This document shows, in pieces, positions 1 through 8,177 of a DNA stretch of 64,000 bases; position 1 is the stretch's first letter, and each line of letters opens with the position of its first letter. Origin of the DNA: Gordonia sp. SID5947 (GTDB lineage: Bacteria > Actinomycetota > Actinomycetes > Mycobacteriales > Mycobacteriaceae). Both the position numbers and the translations under genes were made by a program. The stretch is from NCBI RefSeq assembly GCF_009862785.1, contig NZ_WWHU01000001.1, positions 2,790,001-2,854,000 of the forward strand, read 5' to 3'. A model generated the notes under the pieces. The model ran no database searches and was not told the origin of the DNA. It saw only the letters and a program-made list of their open reading frames with translations.

Positions 1-1575
1 CGAGGCGATGCAGTCTTCTCCCTTTGCCAGTTTCACCAGCGGCGGATCGGTGTAGGAGTGGCGGTTGCCGGTGATCGACTGCACGTCGACGGTGGTGGTG
101 CTCCACATCCGGACCGTCACGTCCGACGGCGTCCAGCTGGTCTCGATGTAGACCCCGTGCGGCGTGTTGTTGCGGAAGACGAGGTCGATCGCGCCCTCGA
201 AGACGGTCGCCTCGCGCGCCTCCGGGTACCGCGAGATGTAATAGGAGTGCTCTGTGTGGTCGACGTCCTCGAGGCCGGCGAAGTACGACGCGTTGTAGAG
301 CGTCGTCGCGAACTGCGAGATGCCTCCGCCCACCGCTTTTGCCGCGTGCCCGTGGTCGATGATCGTCGAGGTCACGTAGCCCTGCGCGGTCCCGCGGGGA
401 CCGGTGTAGGTGTTGAGCGAGAACGTCTTGCCCGGCAGGACCAGTGCGCCGTCGACCTCCTCGGCGACGAGGCGGATGTTCTCGCCCGACGCGCTGGTGA
501 ATCCCGAGGTGGTGAACTCGCCGACCACTTCTCGGACGCCGAGTTTGCGGGCGTCGGCCGTGGACAGACGTGGCGGGACCGGCTTGTAGGCGACCTCGAC
601 GGACCGTGCATCCGACGGGTCTGAGCCGGTCGACACCGCCGCGATCGAGGCGAAGGTCTTCGTCCAGTCGACCGTCGCCCCGTCGCGGGACGGTACGACG
701 GTGGGACTGCCCGTCCGCAACGAGAACGTCGCATCGACGGGTTTGCGTTCGGTGCCCGCCAACCGGGGGCCGAGCAGTGCCACGCCCTTCTTCGGGTCGA
801 TGACCGGCCGCAGTCCGCCCCGGCCGTCGGGACCGAAGGACAGGATCGAGCCGAGCTGTGCGGGCTCCACGCGCACCGTCACGTTGCCGGAACCCTTGAG
901 CGTGAGTGGCCCCGCGACAGCACGCCTGGCAGGACCGGCGGCCGTCTCGCGGACGACTTCGGCGGAGACCGTCGGATCGAAATCTTCCACCGGCAGGTCG
1001 ATCGGTTGCCGGTAGAGCCACTTCTCGGCCAGGGTGTCCGCGGCGGCGTCGCGTGCGACGCGTTCGCCCGCGACCGGCATGACCTCGACGGGAGTGGCGC
1101 CCTCGTAGCGGACCCCACCCTCGACGGCCGCCTTCTCGAGCGTGGGCTGCTGCTCGTCGAGCGTGCTGTCGAGGGCCGCCCGATCGATGTGCACGACCGG
1201 ATCGACCGTGTGCGACATGCCGGCCAGGGCCGCCAGCCGCGTGAACGGATTCTTCGGCTGTTCCATCAGCCGGTCGACGGTCGCATCCGGATCGAAGGTG
1301 AGCCCGAGAGAGTCAGAGCCGACCATCGCGGTGCCCGACGCCGTCCGTAGCCAGACCGGCTCGGTGGTGCGGGCCGACAGTTCGTCGATGACCCCCTGGA
1401 CCTCGTCGCGGTCGAGATGTCCCGCGGGCAAACCGGCCACCACGGCACCACGCGCGGTGGTGTCCTTGGTCAGGAGAAGATCCGTGGCGAGCACCACACC
1501 GGTGACCGCGAGCACGCCGACCACGATGCGCACCGCGGTACGCGCGACCGGAAACCTGCTCACGACAACAACCAT
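1..1575 (-). CDS. VanW family protein (3' end beyond window)
   Basis: The reading frame is open from an ATG at 1575 to the window edge, so the C-terminus is missing. Residues about 10-35 form one hydrophobic anchor, followed by a long extracytoplasmic region with repeated peptidoglycan-binding-4-like segments. After about residue 340 comes a VanW domain, recognisable from GKTFSLNTYTGPR, the AVGGGISQFATTLYNAS segment and an HTEHSYYISRYP stretch. VanW proteins are cell-wall associated and the biochemical role is not settled. No clear ribosome site precedes the ATG; a GTG four codons further in is an alternative start. It is transcribed in the same direction as fadA2, but hairpins between them suggest a separate unit. 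Confidence 0.85.
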   Translation of the reverse strand, partial: MVVVVSRFPVARTAVRIVVGVLAVTGVVLATDLLLTKDTTARGAVVAGLPAGHLDRDEVQGVIDELSARTTEPVWLRTASGTAMVGSDSLGLTFDPDATVDRLMEQPKNPFTRLAALAGMSHTVDPVVHIDRAALDSTLDEQQPTLEKAAVEGGVRYEGATPVEVMPVAGERVARDAAADTLAEKWLYRQPIDLPVEDFDPTVSAEVVRETAAGPARRAVAGPLTLKGSGNVTVRVEPAQLGSILSFGPDGRGGLRPVIDPKKGVALLGPRLAGTERKPVDATFSLRTGSPTVVPSRDGATVDWTKTFASIAAVSTGSDPSDARSVEVAYKPVPPRLSTADARKLGVREVVGEFTTSGFTSASGENIRLVAEEVDGALVLPGKTFSLNTYTGPRGTAQGYVTSTIIDHGHAAKAVGGGISQFATTLYNASYFAGLEDVDHTEHSYYISRYPEAREATVFEGAIDLVFRNNTPHGVYIETSWTPSDVTVRMWSTTTVDVQSITGNRHSYTDPPLVKLAKGEDCIAS

Positions 1576-1606
1576 ATGTGGACGACGACCAAAGGGTGGT
1601 GGCGAA

Positions 1607-1670
1607 GGGCGCCGAAAAAAGTAGGCGCCCCGGCCGAGCTGCCGGGTCGGGGGTCTGGCAGCTCAGCCGG
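1607..1670 (-). other. Two hairpins in the leader upstream of the VanW gene
   Basis: A 14-nt left arm at 1630-1643 pairs with 1657-1670 (one mismatch on each side of a GAGCTGCC/GGCAGCTC core). A second perfect 7-bp stem, GGGCGCC/GGCGCCC, lies at 1607-1613 and 1624-1630 around an A-rich loop. They sit between fadA2 and the VanW start. They could be part of the fadA2 terminator or a structured 5' leader of the VanW gene. Neither has a clean U-tract. Confidence 0.45.
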
Positions 1671-1750
1671 AGCTACTCGTATATCTACGCTACTTTCCGC
1701 GGCGTTACACCGATCCGAGAATTTTTTTCGACGAGCGTGACCGGATCGAT

Positions 1751-1767
1751 GTCCGAGCCCCTCGGAC
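1751..1767 (-). terminator. Hairpin directly after the fadA2 stop codon
   Basis: GTCCGAG at 1751-1757 and CTCGGAC at 1761-1767 form a perfect 7-bp stem with a 3-nt loop, touching the fadA2 stop. There is no immediate U-tract, as is common for actinobacterial terminators. A run of A/T lies about 25 nt further along the transcript. Confidence 0.55.
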
Positions 1768-3063
1768 CTACCCTTCGACGATGGCCGTGACGCCCTGACC
1801 ACCGGCTGCGCAGATCGAGACCAGCGCGCGACCGCCGCCGTTCTCCTTGATCGTCTTGGCTGCCTGCGCGATGATCCGGCCGCCGGTCGCCGCGAACGGG
1901 TGTCCCGCGGCAAGCGACGAGCCGTGGACGTTGAGTTTGGCGCGGTCGATCGCACCGAGCGCGTTGTCGAGGCCGAGGCGCTCCTTGCAGTACGCGTCGG
2001 ATTCCCAGGCGGCCAGGGTGGCGAGCACCACCGAGGCGAAGGCCTCGTGGATCTCGTAGAAATCGAAGTCCTGCAGCGTCAGACCGTTGCGCTGCAGCAG
2101 ACGGGGCACCGCGTAGGTCGGTGCCATCAGCAGGCCGTCGGGCCCGTTGACGTAGTCGACGGCCGCACTCTCGCTGTCCACGAGGTAGGCCTGCACGGGC
2201 AGGCCCTTCTCCTGCGCCCACTCGTCGCTCGACAGCAGCACCGTCGAAGCGCCGTCGGTGAGCGGGGTGGAATTGCCCGCGGTCATCGTCGCGTCGCCGA
2301 GGGCGACCCCGAAAACCGGCTTGAGTTTGGCGAGCTTCTCCGCGGTGGAATCGCCACGCAGATTCTGATCCCGGGTGAGACCCAGGAACGGGGTGATGAG
2401 GTCGTCGAAGAACCCGCTGTCGTAGGCGGCCGCCATGTTCTGGTGGCTGGCCGCGGCCAGCGCATCCTGGTCGGCACGCTTGATGCCGAACTCCTTCGCG
2501 GTGATCGCGGCGTGCTCACCCATCGACATACCGGTACGCGGCTCGCCGTTGCGCGGGATCTCGATGCCGAGTTTCGGAAGCAGCTTGAGCGCGGCGAGGG
2601 CCTGATCCTTGGCGCTGCGGGCCCGATTGACCTGCAACATCTGACGTCGCATCGACTCCGAGACGCCGATCGGCGCGTCCGAGGTGGTGTCCACGCCGCC
2701 GCCGACGGCCACGTCATAGCGGCCCGACGCGATACCGTCGCCCACCGCCACGATGGCCTGCAGACCGGTGCCGCAGGCCTGCTGGATGTCGAACGCCGGG
2801 GTGTACGGCGACAGTGCCGACCCGAGCACGCATTCACGGATGAGATTGAAGTCGCGCGAATGCTTGAGAACCGCACCGCCTGCGACCATTCCGAGCTGCT
2901 CGCCCTGCAGGTTGAAGCGGCTGACCAGCCCGTCGAGGGCTGCGGTGAACATCTCTTGATTGCTGACCTCGGCATAGGCCTTGTCCTGGCGGGCGAACGG
3001 GATGCGGTTGCCGCCGAGGATCGCGACCGGGCGCATGCTGCGGGTCTTGGGTGTCTGAGCCAC
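1768..3063 (-). CDS. fadA2: Acetyl-CoA C-acyltransferase (thiolase), FadA2/FadI type
   Basis: A 431-residue thiolase that cleaves 3-oxoacyl-CoA with CoA, or runs the reverse Claisen condensation, in the cytoplasm. The nucleophilic cysteine is C97 in QQACGTGLQ. The HEAFA motif, the GHPFAATGGR histidine motif and the C-terminal CAAGGQG cysteine motif are all present, so all active-site elements are intact. Length and neighbours match the FadA2 (Rv0243) type. It is divergent from fabG4-htdX, sharing a 146-bp promoter region with a 16-bp palindrome. Together the three genes supply thiolase, 3-hydroxyacyl dehydrogenase/reductase and hydratase steps on thioesters. Direction of flux (degradation or elongation) cannot be read from sequence. 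Confidence 0.93.
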   Translation of the reverse strand: MAQTPKTRSMRPVAILGGNRIPFARQDKAYAEVSNQEMFTAALDGLVSRFNLQGEQLGMVAGGAVLKHSRDFNLIRECVLGSALSPYTPAFDIQQACGTGLQAIVAVGDGIASGRYDVAVGGGVDTTSDAPIGVSESMRRQMLQVNRARSAKDQALAALKLLPKLGIEIPRNGEPRTGMSMGEHAAITAKEFGIKRADQDALAAASHQNMAAAYDSGFFDDLITPFLGLTRDQNLRGDSTAEKLAKLKPVFGVALGDATMTAGNSTPLTDGASTVLLSSDEWAQEKGLPVQAYLVDSESAAVDYVNGPDGLLMAPTYAVPRLLQRNGLTLQDFDFYEIHEAFASVVLATLAAWESDAYCKERLGLDNALGAIDRAKLNVHGSSLAAGHPFAATGGRIIAQAAKTIKENGGGRALVSICAAGGQGVTAIVEG

Positions 3064-3105
3064 TTCGATCTCCCAGGGGGTGTAGTTCGGTGTCTATGAG
3101 CTATT

Positions 3106-3121
3106 CTTACTCATGAGTAAG
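3106..3121. promoter_or_regulatory. 16-bp perfect palindrome between fadA2 and fabG4 (candidate TetR operator)
   Basis: CTTACTCATGAGTAAG is a perfect palindrome located 42 bp from the fadA2 start and 88 bp from the fabG4 start. Its TTAC(T/C)-4 nt-(A/G)GTAA pattern recurs upstream of the TetR gene at 6248-6868 with identical arm and spacer lengths. This suggests one regulator controls both. The binding protein is an inference. Confidence 0.6.
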
Positions 3122-3209
3122 TTAGTTGTCGAACGGCGCTCACGCGAGCGTCGTCGCGCAGCACCGCACGTCTGACCGACCTGCCGAAGAAAACCTGAGG
3201 AGACCTCCC

Positions 3210-4565
3210 GTGGCAGCCACTGGCCTGTACTCGAATTTCGTCCACTCCGCCCCCGGTTCGTTCATCGCCAAGCAGGCGGGTCTGCCGGTCCCGCCGACCC
3301 TACGTCGGTACAAGCCGTCCGAGCCTGCACTGCCGGGCCCCGTCTTGCTGGGCGGTTCCGGCCGTGTCGTCGAGCCGCTGCGCGAGATCCTCACCTCGCC
3401 CGATTACGACGTGATCCAGAACGCGACGACCGGTCGTAGCGCCGACAAGTACGGCGCCCTGGTCTTCGATGCGACCGGGATCACCTCGCCGGGCGAGCTC
3501 CGGCAGCTGTTCGAGTTCTTCCAACCGAACATGCGCTCGCTGGCGCCGTGCGCACGACTGCTGGTCATCGGCACCACACCCGAACTGGTGAAGGAGCCGA
3601 ACGAGCACATCGCGCAGCGCGCGCTCGAGGGCTTCACCCGGTCGGTGGGCAAGGAACTGCAGAAGGGCGCGACGGTCCAGCTCGTCTACGTCTCTCCCGA
3701 CGCCAAGACCGGCCTCACCGGTCTCGAGTCGACCACCCGTTTCGTGCTGTCGGCCAAGTCGGCATTCGTGGACGCGCAGGTCATCCGGGTCGGTGCCGGT
3801 GACGCCAAGGCGCCCGCCGACTGGGATCGCCCGCTCGCCGGCAAGGTCGCCGTGGTGACCGGAGCCGCGCGTGGCATCGGCGCCACCATCGCCGAGGTGC
3901 TCGCCCGTGACGGCGCCCATGTGATCGCCGCCGACGTGCCGCAGGCAGGCGAGGCCTTGTCGGAGACCGCCAACAAGATCAAGGGCACCGCGTTCCCGCT
4001 CGACGTGACCGCCGACGACGCCGGCGCCAAGCTCGCCGAACACGCGCTCGAGCGACACGGCGGCATCGACATCATCGTCAACAATGCCGGCATCACCCGC
4101 GACAAGCTGCTGGCCAACATGGACGACGCCCGCTGGGACGCGGTCATCGGCGTCAACCTGATCGCCCCGCAGAAGCTCGTCGACGACCTGCTCGAGAAGG
4201 GCGCGCTGCGTGAGAACGGTTCCGTCGTCGACGTGTCGTCCATCGCGGGCATCGCGGGCAACCGCGGCCAGACGAACTACGGCGCGTCCAAGGCAGGCGT
4301 GATCGGCCTGGTCGACACATATGCGCCGATCCTCGCGGAGAAGGGCATCACCATCAACGCGGTCGCGCCCGGGTTCATCGAGACCAAGATGACCGCGGCG
4401 ATCCCGGTGGCCACACGTGAGGCCGGTCGTCTGATGAGTTCGCTGCAGCAGGGCGGTCAGACCGTGGACGTCGCGGAGACCGTCGCCTACTTCGCCAATC
4501 CGGCGTCGAGCGCCATCACCGGCAACGTGGTCCGCGTGTGCGGCCAGGGATTCCTTGGTGCGTGA
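3210..4565 (+). CDS. fabG4: 3-oxoacyl-[ACP]/CoA reductase, FabG4 type
   Basis: A 451-residue high-molecular-weight FabG reducing 3-oxoacyl thioesters to 3-hydroxyacyl thioesters. The N-terminal ~205 residues are a flavodoxin-like domain specific to this subfamily. The C-terminal SDR domain carries the cofactor motif TGAARGIG, the NNAG motif and the catalytic Ser344-Tyr357-Lys361 set (YGASK). The chosen GTG start has a GAGGAG ribosome site 7 bp upstream and gives a length close to the 454 residues of mycobacterial FabG4. A TTG 84 nt upstream is open but less likely. Its stop overlaps the start of htdX by 1 bp, so the two are translationally coupled. Confidence 0.92.
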   Translation: MAATGLYSNFVHSAPGSFIAKQAGLPVPPTLRRYKPSEPALPGPVLLGGSGRVVEPLREILTSPDYDVIQNATTGRSADKYGALVFDATGITSPGELRQLFEFFQPNMRSLAPCARLLVIGTTPELVKEPNEHIAQRALEGFTRSVGKELQKGATVQLVYVSPDAKTGLTGLESTTRFVLSAKSAFVDAQVIRVGAGDAKAPADWDRPLAGKVAVVTGAARGIGATIAEVLARDGAHVIAADVPQAGEALSETANKIKGTAFPLDVTADDAGAKLAEHALERHGGIDIIVNNAGITRDKLLANMDDARWDAVIGVNLIAPQKLVDDLLEKGALRENGSVVDVSSIAGIAGNRGQTNYGASKAGVIGLVDTYAPILAEKGITINAVAPGFIETKMTAAIPVATREAGRLMSSLQQGGQTVDVAETVAYFANPASSAITGNVVRVCGQGFLGA

Positions 4566-5452
4566 TGGGTAAGACGATCACTCTGCCGCACGCTCCCGGC
4601 ACCGCGGAGGTCTACTCCAAGGCCGTCGGAGCCATGCTCCCGGTCATCGGCAAACCGGCCACGGTGCGGGCCGATGCCACGATCCCCGAGCGGCACTACC
4701 GATTGGAAGACGTCCGGGTCGATCCGGAACGGCTGCATGCCTACACCCGCGTCACGGGGCAACGGTTCGGATCGACGCTCCCGGTGACGTATCCGTTCGT
4801 CCTGCAGTTCCCGCTGGCGATGAAGGTCATGACCGACAACGACTTTCCGTTCGGCGCGGTCGGCTCGGTGCACGTCGAGAACAGCATCCATCGGCTCCGG
4901 CCGATCGGCGTCGGCGAGCCGCTGACCATCGACACGCATGCGGAGAATCTGCGTGAGCACCGCAAAGGCCTTCTGGTCGACATGATCTCGCGGGTCAGCG
5001 TCGGTTCGGAACTCGTGACCACCCAGGTGGCGACGTTCCTCAAGCAGCAGCGCACAAGCCTGTCCGACGAGCCACGCGGGCCGGCCCCCAAGGAGGTGGC
5101 CCCGCCGCCTCCGGACGCACTGCTCGCCGTCGACCTCGGACGCATCCGCCGGTACGCCGAGGCGTCCGGTGACCGCAACCCCATCCACATGGGGAACCTG
5201 ACGGCCAAGGCGTTCGGCTTCCCGAAGGCCATCGCGCACGGGATGTGGAGTGCCGCAGCGGCGGTCGCGAATGTCGAGGCCCAGCTCCCCGACGACGTCA
5301 CCTACACGGTCCGTTTCGGCAAGCCCATCCTGTTGCCGTCCAAGGTGAACCTCTATACGCGGCGGATCGAGGGAGCCGGCAGTTTCGACATCTCGATCCT
5401 CAACCGTCGCAAGGGTTATCCGCACCTGACGGCGACCACCCGAGGCGCCTGA
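4565..5452 (+). CDS. htdX: MaoC-like (R)-3-hydroxyacyl-thioester dehydratase, HtdX type
   Basis: A 295-residue double hot-dog protein. The C-terminal MaoC domain has the hydratase-2 signature YAEASGDRNPIH with catalytic D203 and H208, followed by KAIAHGMW. The N-terminal half is a degenerate hot-dog repeat, as in eukaryotic-type and mycobacterial HtdX proteins. It interconverts (R)-3-hydroxyacyl and trans-2-enoyl thioesters. The ATG overlaps the fabG4 TGA (TGATG), so it is the second gene of a two-gene operon. A strong palindrome just downstream probably terminates the transcript. Confidence 0.9.
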   Translation: MGKTITLPHAPGTAEVYSKAVGAMLPVIGKPATVRADATIPERHYRLEDVRVDPERLHAYTRVTGQRFGSTLPVTYPFVLQFPLAMKVMTDNDFPFGAVGSVHVENSIHRLRPIGVGEPLTIDTHAENLREHRKGLLVDMISRVSVGSELVTTQVATFLKQQRTSLSDEPRGPAPKEVAPPPPDALLAVDLGRIRRYAEASGDRNPIHMGNLTAKAFGFPKAIAHGMWSAAAAVANVEAQLPDDVTYTVRFGKPILLPSKVNLYTRRIEGAGSFDISILNRRKGYPHLTATTRGA

Positions 5453-5460
5453 GCTTCACG

Positions 5461-5516
5461 CACGCAGAACTCCCACAAACACGCGATGCTTCCCGTGTTT
5501 GTGGGAGTTCTCTGTG
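5461..5516. repeat. Palindromic intergenic repeat, copy 1 (also a likely terminator)
   Basis: Arms at 5467-5483 and 5494-5510 pair perfectly over 17 bp (GAACTCCCACAAACACG and complement) around a 10-nt loop. The first 29 bases (5461-5489) are identical to the second copy at 6178-6206. It lies between the convergent htdX and DedA genes and is followed by a T-rich stretch, so it can end transcription in both directions. Confidence 0.75.
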
Positions 5517-5531
5517 TTTTCGGGGTGGGTG

Positions 5532-6143
5532 TCAGGCGAGCCGGCGCCTCTGCCACCTCCGCCAGACGTACCAACCCCCCGCGACGAGCACCAGCGCGAC
5601 CGTCGCGTAGAGCAACAGCGTGGTGCCCAGTGCTGCGCCGGCAAAGTAGCCGACGAGTAAAACGGTGGTCGCCCAGGTGGTGGCGCCGATGAGATCGGCC
5701 GCGACGAATCTGGCCGGCCGCATCCGGGTCATCCCGGCCACCGGTGGCACGAGGGTGCGTACATATCCGATCCAGCGGCCGGTTGCGACAGCCACCATGC
5801 CGTCGCGGTCGATCCGATCCTCGGCGCGCTGCCATCGGTGTTCTCCGAATCGCCGGCCCGCTCGTGACGCCTTCACCCGATGTCCCGAACTACGTCCGAT
5901 CCGATACCCGGTGAGATCTCCGGCGACCGCGGATACGCAGACCGCCACCACGAGGGCCCCGATCGACGTCGGCCCGACGGCCGCGGCCACACCGCCCGCC
6001 AGCAACACGGCTTCGCTGGGCAGGATCAGACCGAGGATGAGCGTCGAGGTCTCGGCGTAGACCACCGCGCACGCCACCAGATACACAGCCCACGACGGCA
6101 CTGATTCCACCAGCTCGACGAGCCAGTCGGCGATGATGTGCAC
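5532..6143 (-). CDS. DedA/VTT-domain membrane protein
   Basis: A 203-residue polytopic membrane protein of the DedA (SNARE-associated/VTT) family. An N-terminal helix is followed by TLILGLILPSEAVLL, the family's conserved membrane-entry region with acidic E. The TGRWIGYVRTLVPPVAGMTRM stretch corresponds to the DedA arginine-glycine motif region, and three more hydrophobic segments follow. DedA proteins act in membrane homeostasis and lipid (undecaprenyl-phosphate) translocation in some families. The GTG at 6143 is chosen because upstream in-frame sequence runs into the repeat palindrome. The gene is flanked by two copies of the same palindrome, unlike any other gene here. Confidence 0.82.
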   Translation of the reverse strand: MHIIADWLVELVESVPSWAVYLVACAVVYAETSTLILGLILPSEAVLLAGGVAAAVGPTSIGALVVAVCVSAVAGDLTGYRIGRSSGHRVKASRAGRRFGEHRWQRAEDRIDRDGMVAVATGRWIGYVRTLVPPVAGMTRMRPARFVAADLIGATTWATTVLLVGYFAGAALGTTLLLYATVALVLVAGGWYVWRRWQRRRLA

Positions 6144-6177
6144 TGGTCGAGAGTACTGGGCGGTGTCGGGCTCCCAA

Positions 6178-6233
6178 CACGCAGAACTCCCACAAACACG
6201 CGATGCATTGCGTGTTTGTGGGAGTTCTGCGTG
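6178..6233. repeat. Palindromic intergenic repeat, copy 2 (likely terminator of the TetR gene)
   Basis: Arms at 6178-6201 and 6210-6233 are perfect inverted complements over 24 bp with an 8-nt loop. The left arm plus loop start repeats copy 1 exactly for 29 bases. It lies 14 bp past the TetR stop (read on the minus strand) and 34 bp before the DedA start. Confidence 0.78.
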
Positions 6234-6247
6234 TGTTTGCGCTCGAG

Positions 6248-6868
6248 TCAGTCCGCAGCCGACGCCGCGTCGACCGTCCCGACACCCTTCAGACCGCGCC
6301 AGGTGATGCCGACGAGCAGATCGGTCGCCGTCTCGAGGTCGACGTCCCCCTCGGTGATCCGGTCGGCCACGGCCTCCCCTGCGCCGACCAGCGCGACGGC
6401 GGTGAGCTCGAAGTCGATGTCGCGGGCACCCTCGACGGTGGTGCCGGCACGGATCAGCTCGGTCACCATCTCGGTGACGCGGGCACGGCTGTCGGAGACG
6501 AAGTGGGAGAAACTCGCCGTACCGACGGCGACGCGGTAGAGCACCCTCCACGACTGACGGTTCTCGTCGACGTAGCGCAGGAACTCCTTGACGACGGTGC
6601 GGGCCTGCTCGCGCTGGCGCAGCGATGGGTCGAACCCGACGCTCATGGCGTCGATGAACCGGCCCGACTCACGCGCGATGCACGCACTGAACAGCTCGTC
6701 CTTCGAACCGTAATAGAGGTACAGCATCGGCTTGCTGATCTCGGCCTGCGCGGCGATCGAATCCATCGACGCCTCGCGAAAGCCGTTTTCGGAGAAGACC
6801 TTGACGGCGGCGTCGAGCATCTGTTGCTCCCGCACCGCGCGCGGCAACCGTTTGGTTCCGCCTGCCAT
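6248..6868 (-). CDS. TetR/AcrR family regulator (Rv0238-like)
   Basis: A 206-residue repressor-type protein with an N-terminal helix-turn-helix over about residues 20-60 (AAQAEISKPMLYLYYGSKDELF) and an all-helical ligand-binding domain. The ATG at 6868 follows a GAGGAGG ribosome site with a 4-bp spacer; a longer reading with nine extra residues lacks one. A TTACC-AGCC-GGTAA palindrome sits 57 bp upstream, overlapping the end of lpqI, consistent with autoregulation. The same motif type lies in the fadA2/fabG4 promoter 3.8 kb away, so a fatty-acyl effector is a reasonable but untested idea. Confidence 0.9.
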   Translation of the reverse strand: MAGGTKRLPRAVREQQMLDAAVKVFSENGFREASMDSIAAQAEISKPMLYLYYGSKDELFSACIARESGRFIDAMSVGFDPSLRQREQARTVVKEFLRYVDENRQSWRVLYRVAVGTASFSHFVSDSRARVTEMVTELIRAGTTVEGARDIDFELTAVALVGAGEAVADRITEGDVDLETATDLLVGITWRGLKGVGTVDAASAAD

Positions 6869-6924
6869 CAGACCTCCTCGACACCCACACATCACGCACT
6901 TGAGTGTTCAGAGCTTACCGGATT

Positions 6925-6942
6925 ACTTACCAGCCGGTAAGT
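6925..6942. promoter_or_regulatory. Inverted repeat upstream of the TetR gene (candidate operator)
   Basis: ACTTACC at 6925-6931 and GGTAAGT at 6936-6942 are perfect 7-bp arms around AGCC. The core matches the fadA2/fabG4 palindrome in arm sequence, apart from one T/C, and in spacing. A further CTTACC half-site lies at 6914-6919. Confidence 0.62.
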
Positions 6943-8148
6943 TCAGCAGGTGAGAACGCCCTTCGAGCGGAGAATACGCACCACCGAACGGTCCACGCGG
7001 GCAACGGTGAGCCGTTTGGCCGCGACCTCACGCTGGAGCGAGTCGAGTACCGAACCGACACGGTCGGTCGCCAGCCACAGCGCGACGTCGGACCCCGCCT
7101 TGATGGCCATCGGGACCGCCTGCTCGATCGGATAGCGGGCACTGATGGCCGCCATGCCGGACAGGTCGTCGGAGAAGACGACGCCGTTGAAGGGCGGGCC
7201 GCCATAGGGCTGCCCGGTCCGCAGCATGCCGATCGCTCGCGGACTGATACTGGAAGGCGTCTCCGGACCGGTCAGACCCGGGACGATCAGGTGCCCGACC
7301 ATCACCGCGGCGTTGCCGGGATCCTTGAGCAGTGTGCGATACGGCACCAGGTCACTGCGCTCGAGCGACGACAACGGCGGGGTCACCACGACGCCGAGAT
7401 GCGAGTCGCCCGAGCCATGGCCATGACCGGGAAAGTGCTTGTACACCGGGGTGATCCCGGCCGACTGCAGACCAGCGGCATAGGCACCCGCGTACTCGGT
7501 CACCACGGCCGGGTCGTTGCTGAACGACCGGTCGCCGATCACCTCGTCGTCGGCCTCGGCGCTCACATCGGCATCGGGCGCGAAATTGACGGTGACACCG
7601 AGCTGCCGCAACTGCCGCCCCGTCGACTGCGCCAGCTCGCGCACCTGGGCGGGGGTCTTCGTCTGTGCGAGTTCGCGGGCCGACGGGCTGTCGATACCCA
7701 GCGCGGACAGTCGCGAGACGCGACCGCCCTCCTGATCGACGGTGACCATCAGCGGGATCCGGCTGTTACGGGAGATCCGGGAGGCAGCACCGCTCGACAG
7801 GATCGACAGGTCGGTCCAGCTGCCGACAAAGATGCCACCCACCTGCTCCTTGTTGACGATGGACTGGGCATCGGCGGTCCCGGTCACCCCGACGACGAGC
7901 ATCTGCGCCAGCTTCTGCCGCAATGTCATCTTGCTGAGTTCCGCTGTACCACAAGCAGATACCGGCTCGGCGACGCCGCTCGACGACACCGGCGAGGACG
8001 ACGACGAACCGGCCGACGCCGACGTCGAACTCCCGGCGAGATCAGATGACTCCTCCGACGTACAACCGGCGGCCGCGATCACCACCGCGGCGATCGTCAT
8101 CAAAATCAGTACGCCACGCACTCGTCGACCTCGCTGAGATGAGCCCAT
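6943..8148 (-). CDS. lpqI: Lipoprotein GH3 beta-N-acetylglucosaminidase, LpqI/NagZ type
   Basis: A 401-residue exported glycoside hydrolase family 3 enzyme that removes N-acetylglucosamine from muropeptides during cell-wall recycling. Residues 10-29 form a lipoprotein signal ending in AAGC, with C29 as the lipidated residue, followed by a Ser-rich linker. The NagZ histidine-aspartate loop is KHFPGHGHGSGDSH, and the nucleophile aspartate lies in VVFSDDLSGM. The ATG start at 8148 gives a proper signal peptide; the longer reading does not. Its stop overlaps the putative operator of the downstream TetR gene. It is divergent from a UspA gene only 29 bp away. Confidence 0.92.
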   Translation of the reverse strand: MGSSQRGRRVRGVLILMTIAAVVIAAAGCTSEESSDLAGSSTSASAGSSSSSPVSSSGVAEPVSACGTAELSKMTLRQKLAQMLVVGVTGTADAQSIVNKEQVGGIFVGSWTDLSILSSGAASRISRNSRIPLMVTVDQEGGRVSRLSALGIDSPSARELAQTKTPAQVRELAQSTGRQLRQLGVTVNFAPDADVSAEADDEVIGDRSFSNDPAVVTEYAGAYAAGLQSAGITPVYKHFPGHGHGSGDSHLGVVVTPPLSSLERSDLVPYRTLLKDPGNAAVMVGHLIVPGLTGPETPSSISPRAIGMLRTGQPYGGPPFNGVVFSDDLSGMAAISARYPIEQAVPMAIKAGSDVALWLATDRVGSVLDSLQREVAAKRLTVARVDRSVVRILRSKGVLTC

Positions 8149-8177
8149 GCCTCGAGTCTGGCATGTAATCTGACCCC

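Noticed and set aside
1900..3099. A 399-residue open frame opposite fadA2
   Set aside because: It is a shadow of the thiolase codon bias, with Arg/His-rich composition and no family pattern; the thiolase on the other strand has all catalytic motifs.
3126..3209. A TTG start 28 codons upstream of the chosen fabG4 start
   Set aside because: No ribosome site, and the extra residues would overlap the promoter-region palindrome; the GTG at 3210 has GAGGAG and gives the family length.
5461..6233. Terminal inverted repeats of an insertion sequence around DedA
   Set aside because: Each copy is itself a palindrome, there is no transposase and no visible target duplication; kept only as a repeat with REP-like character.
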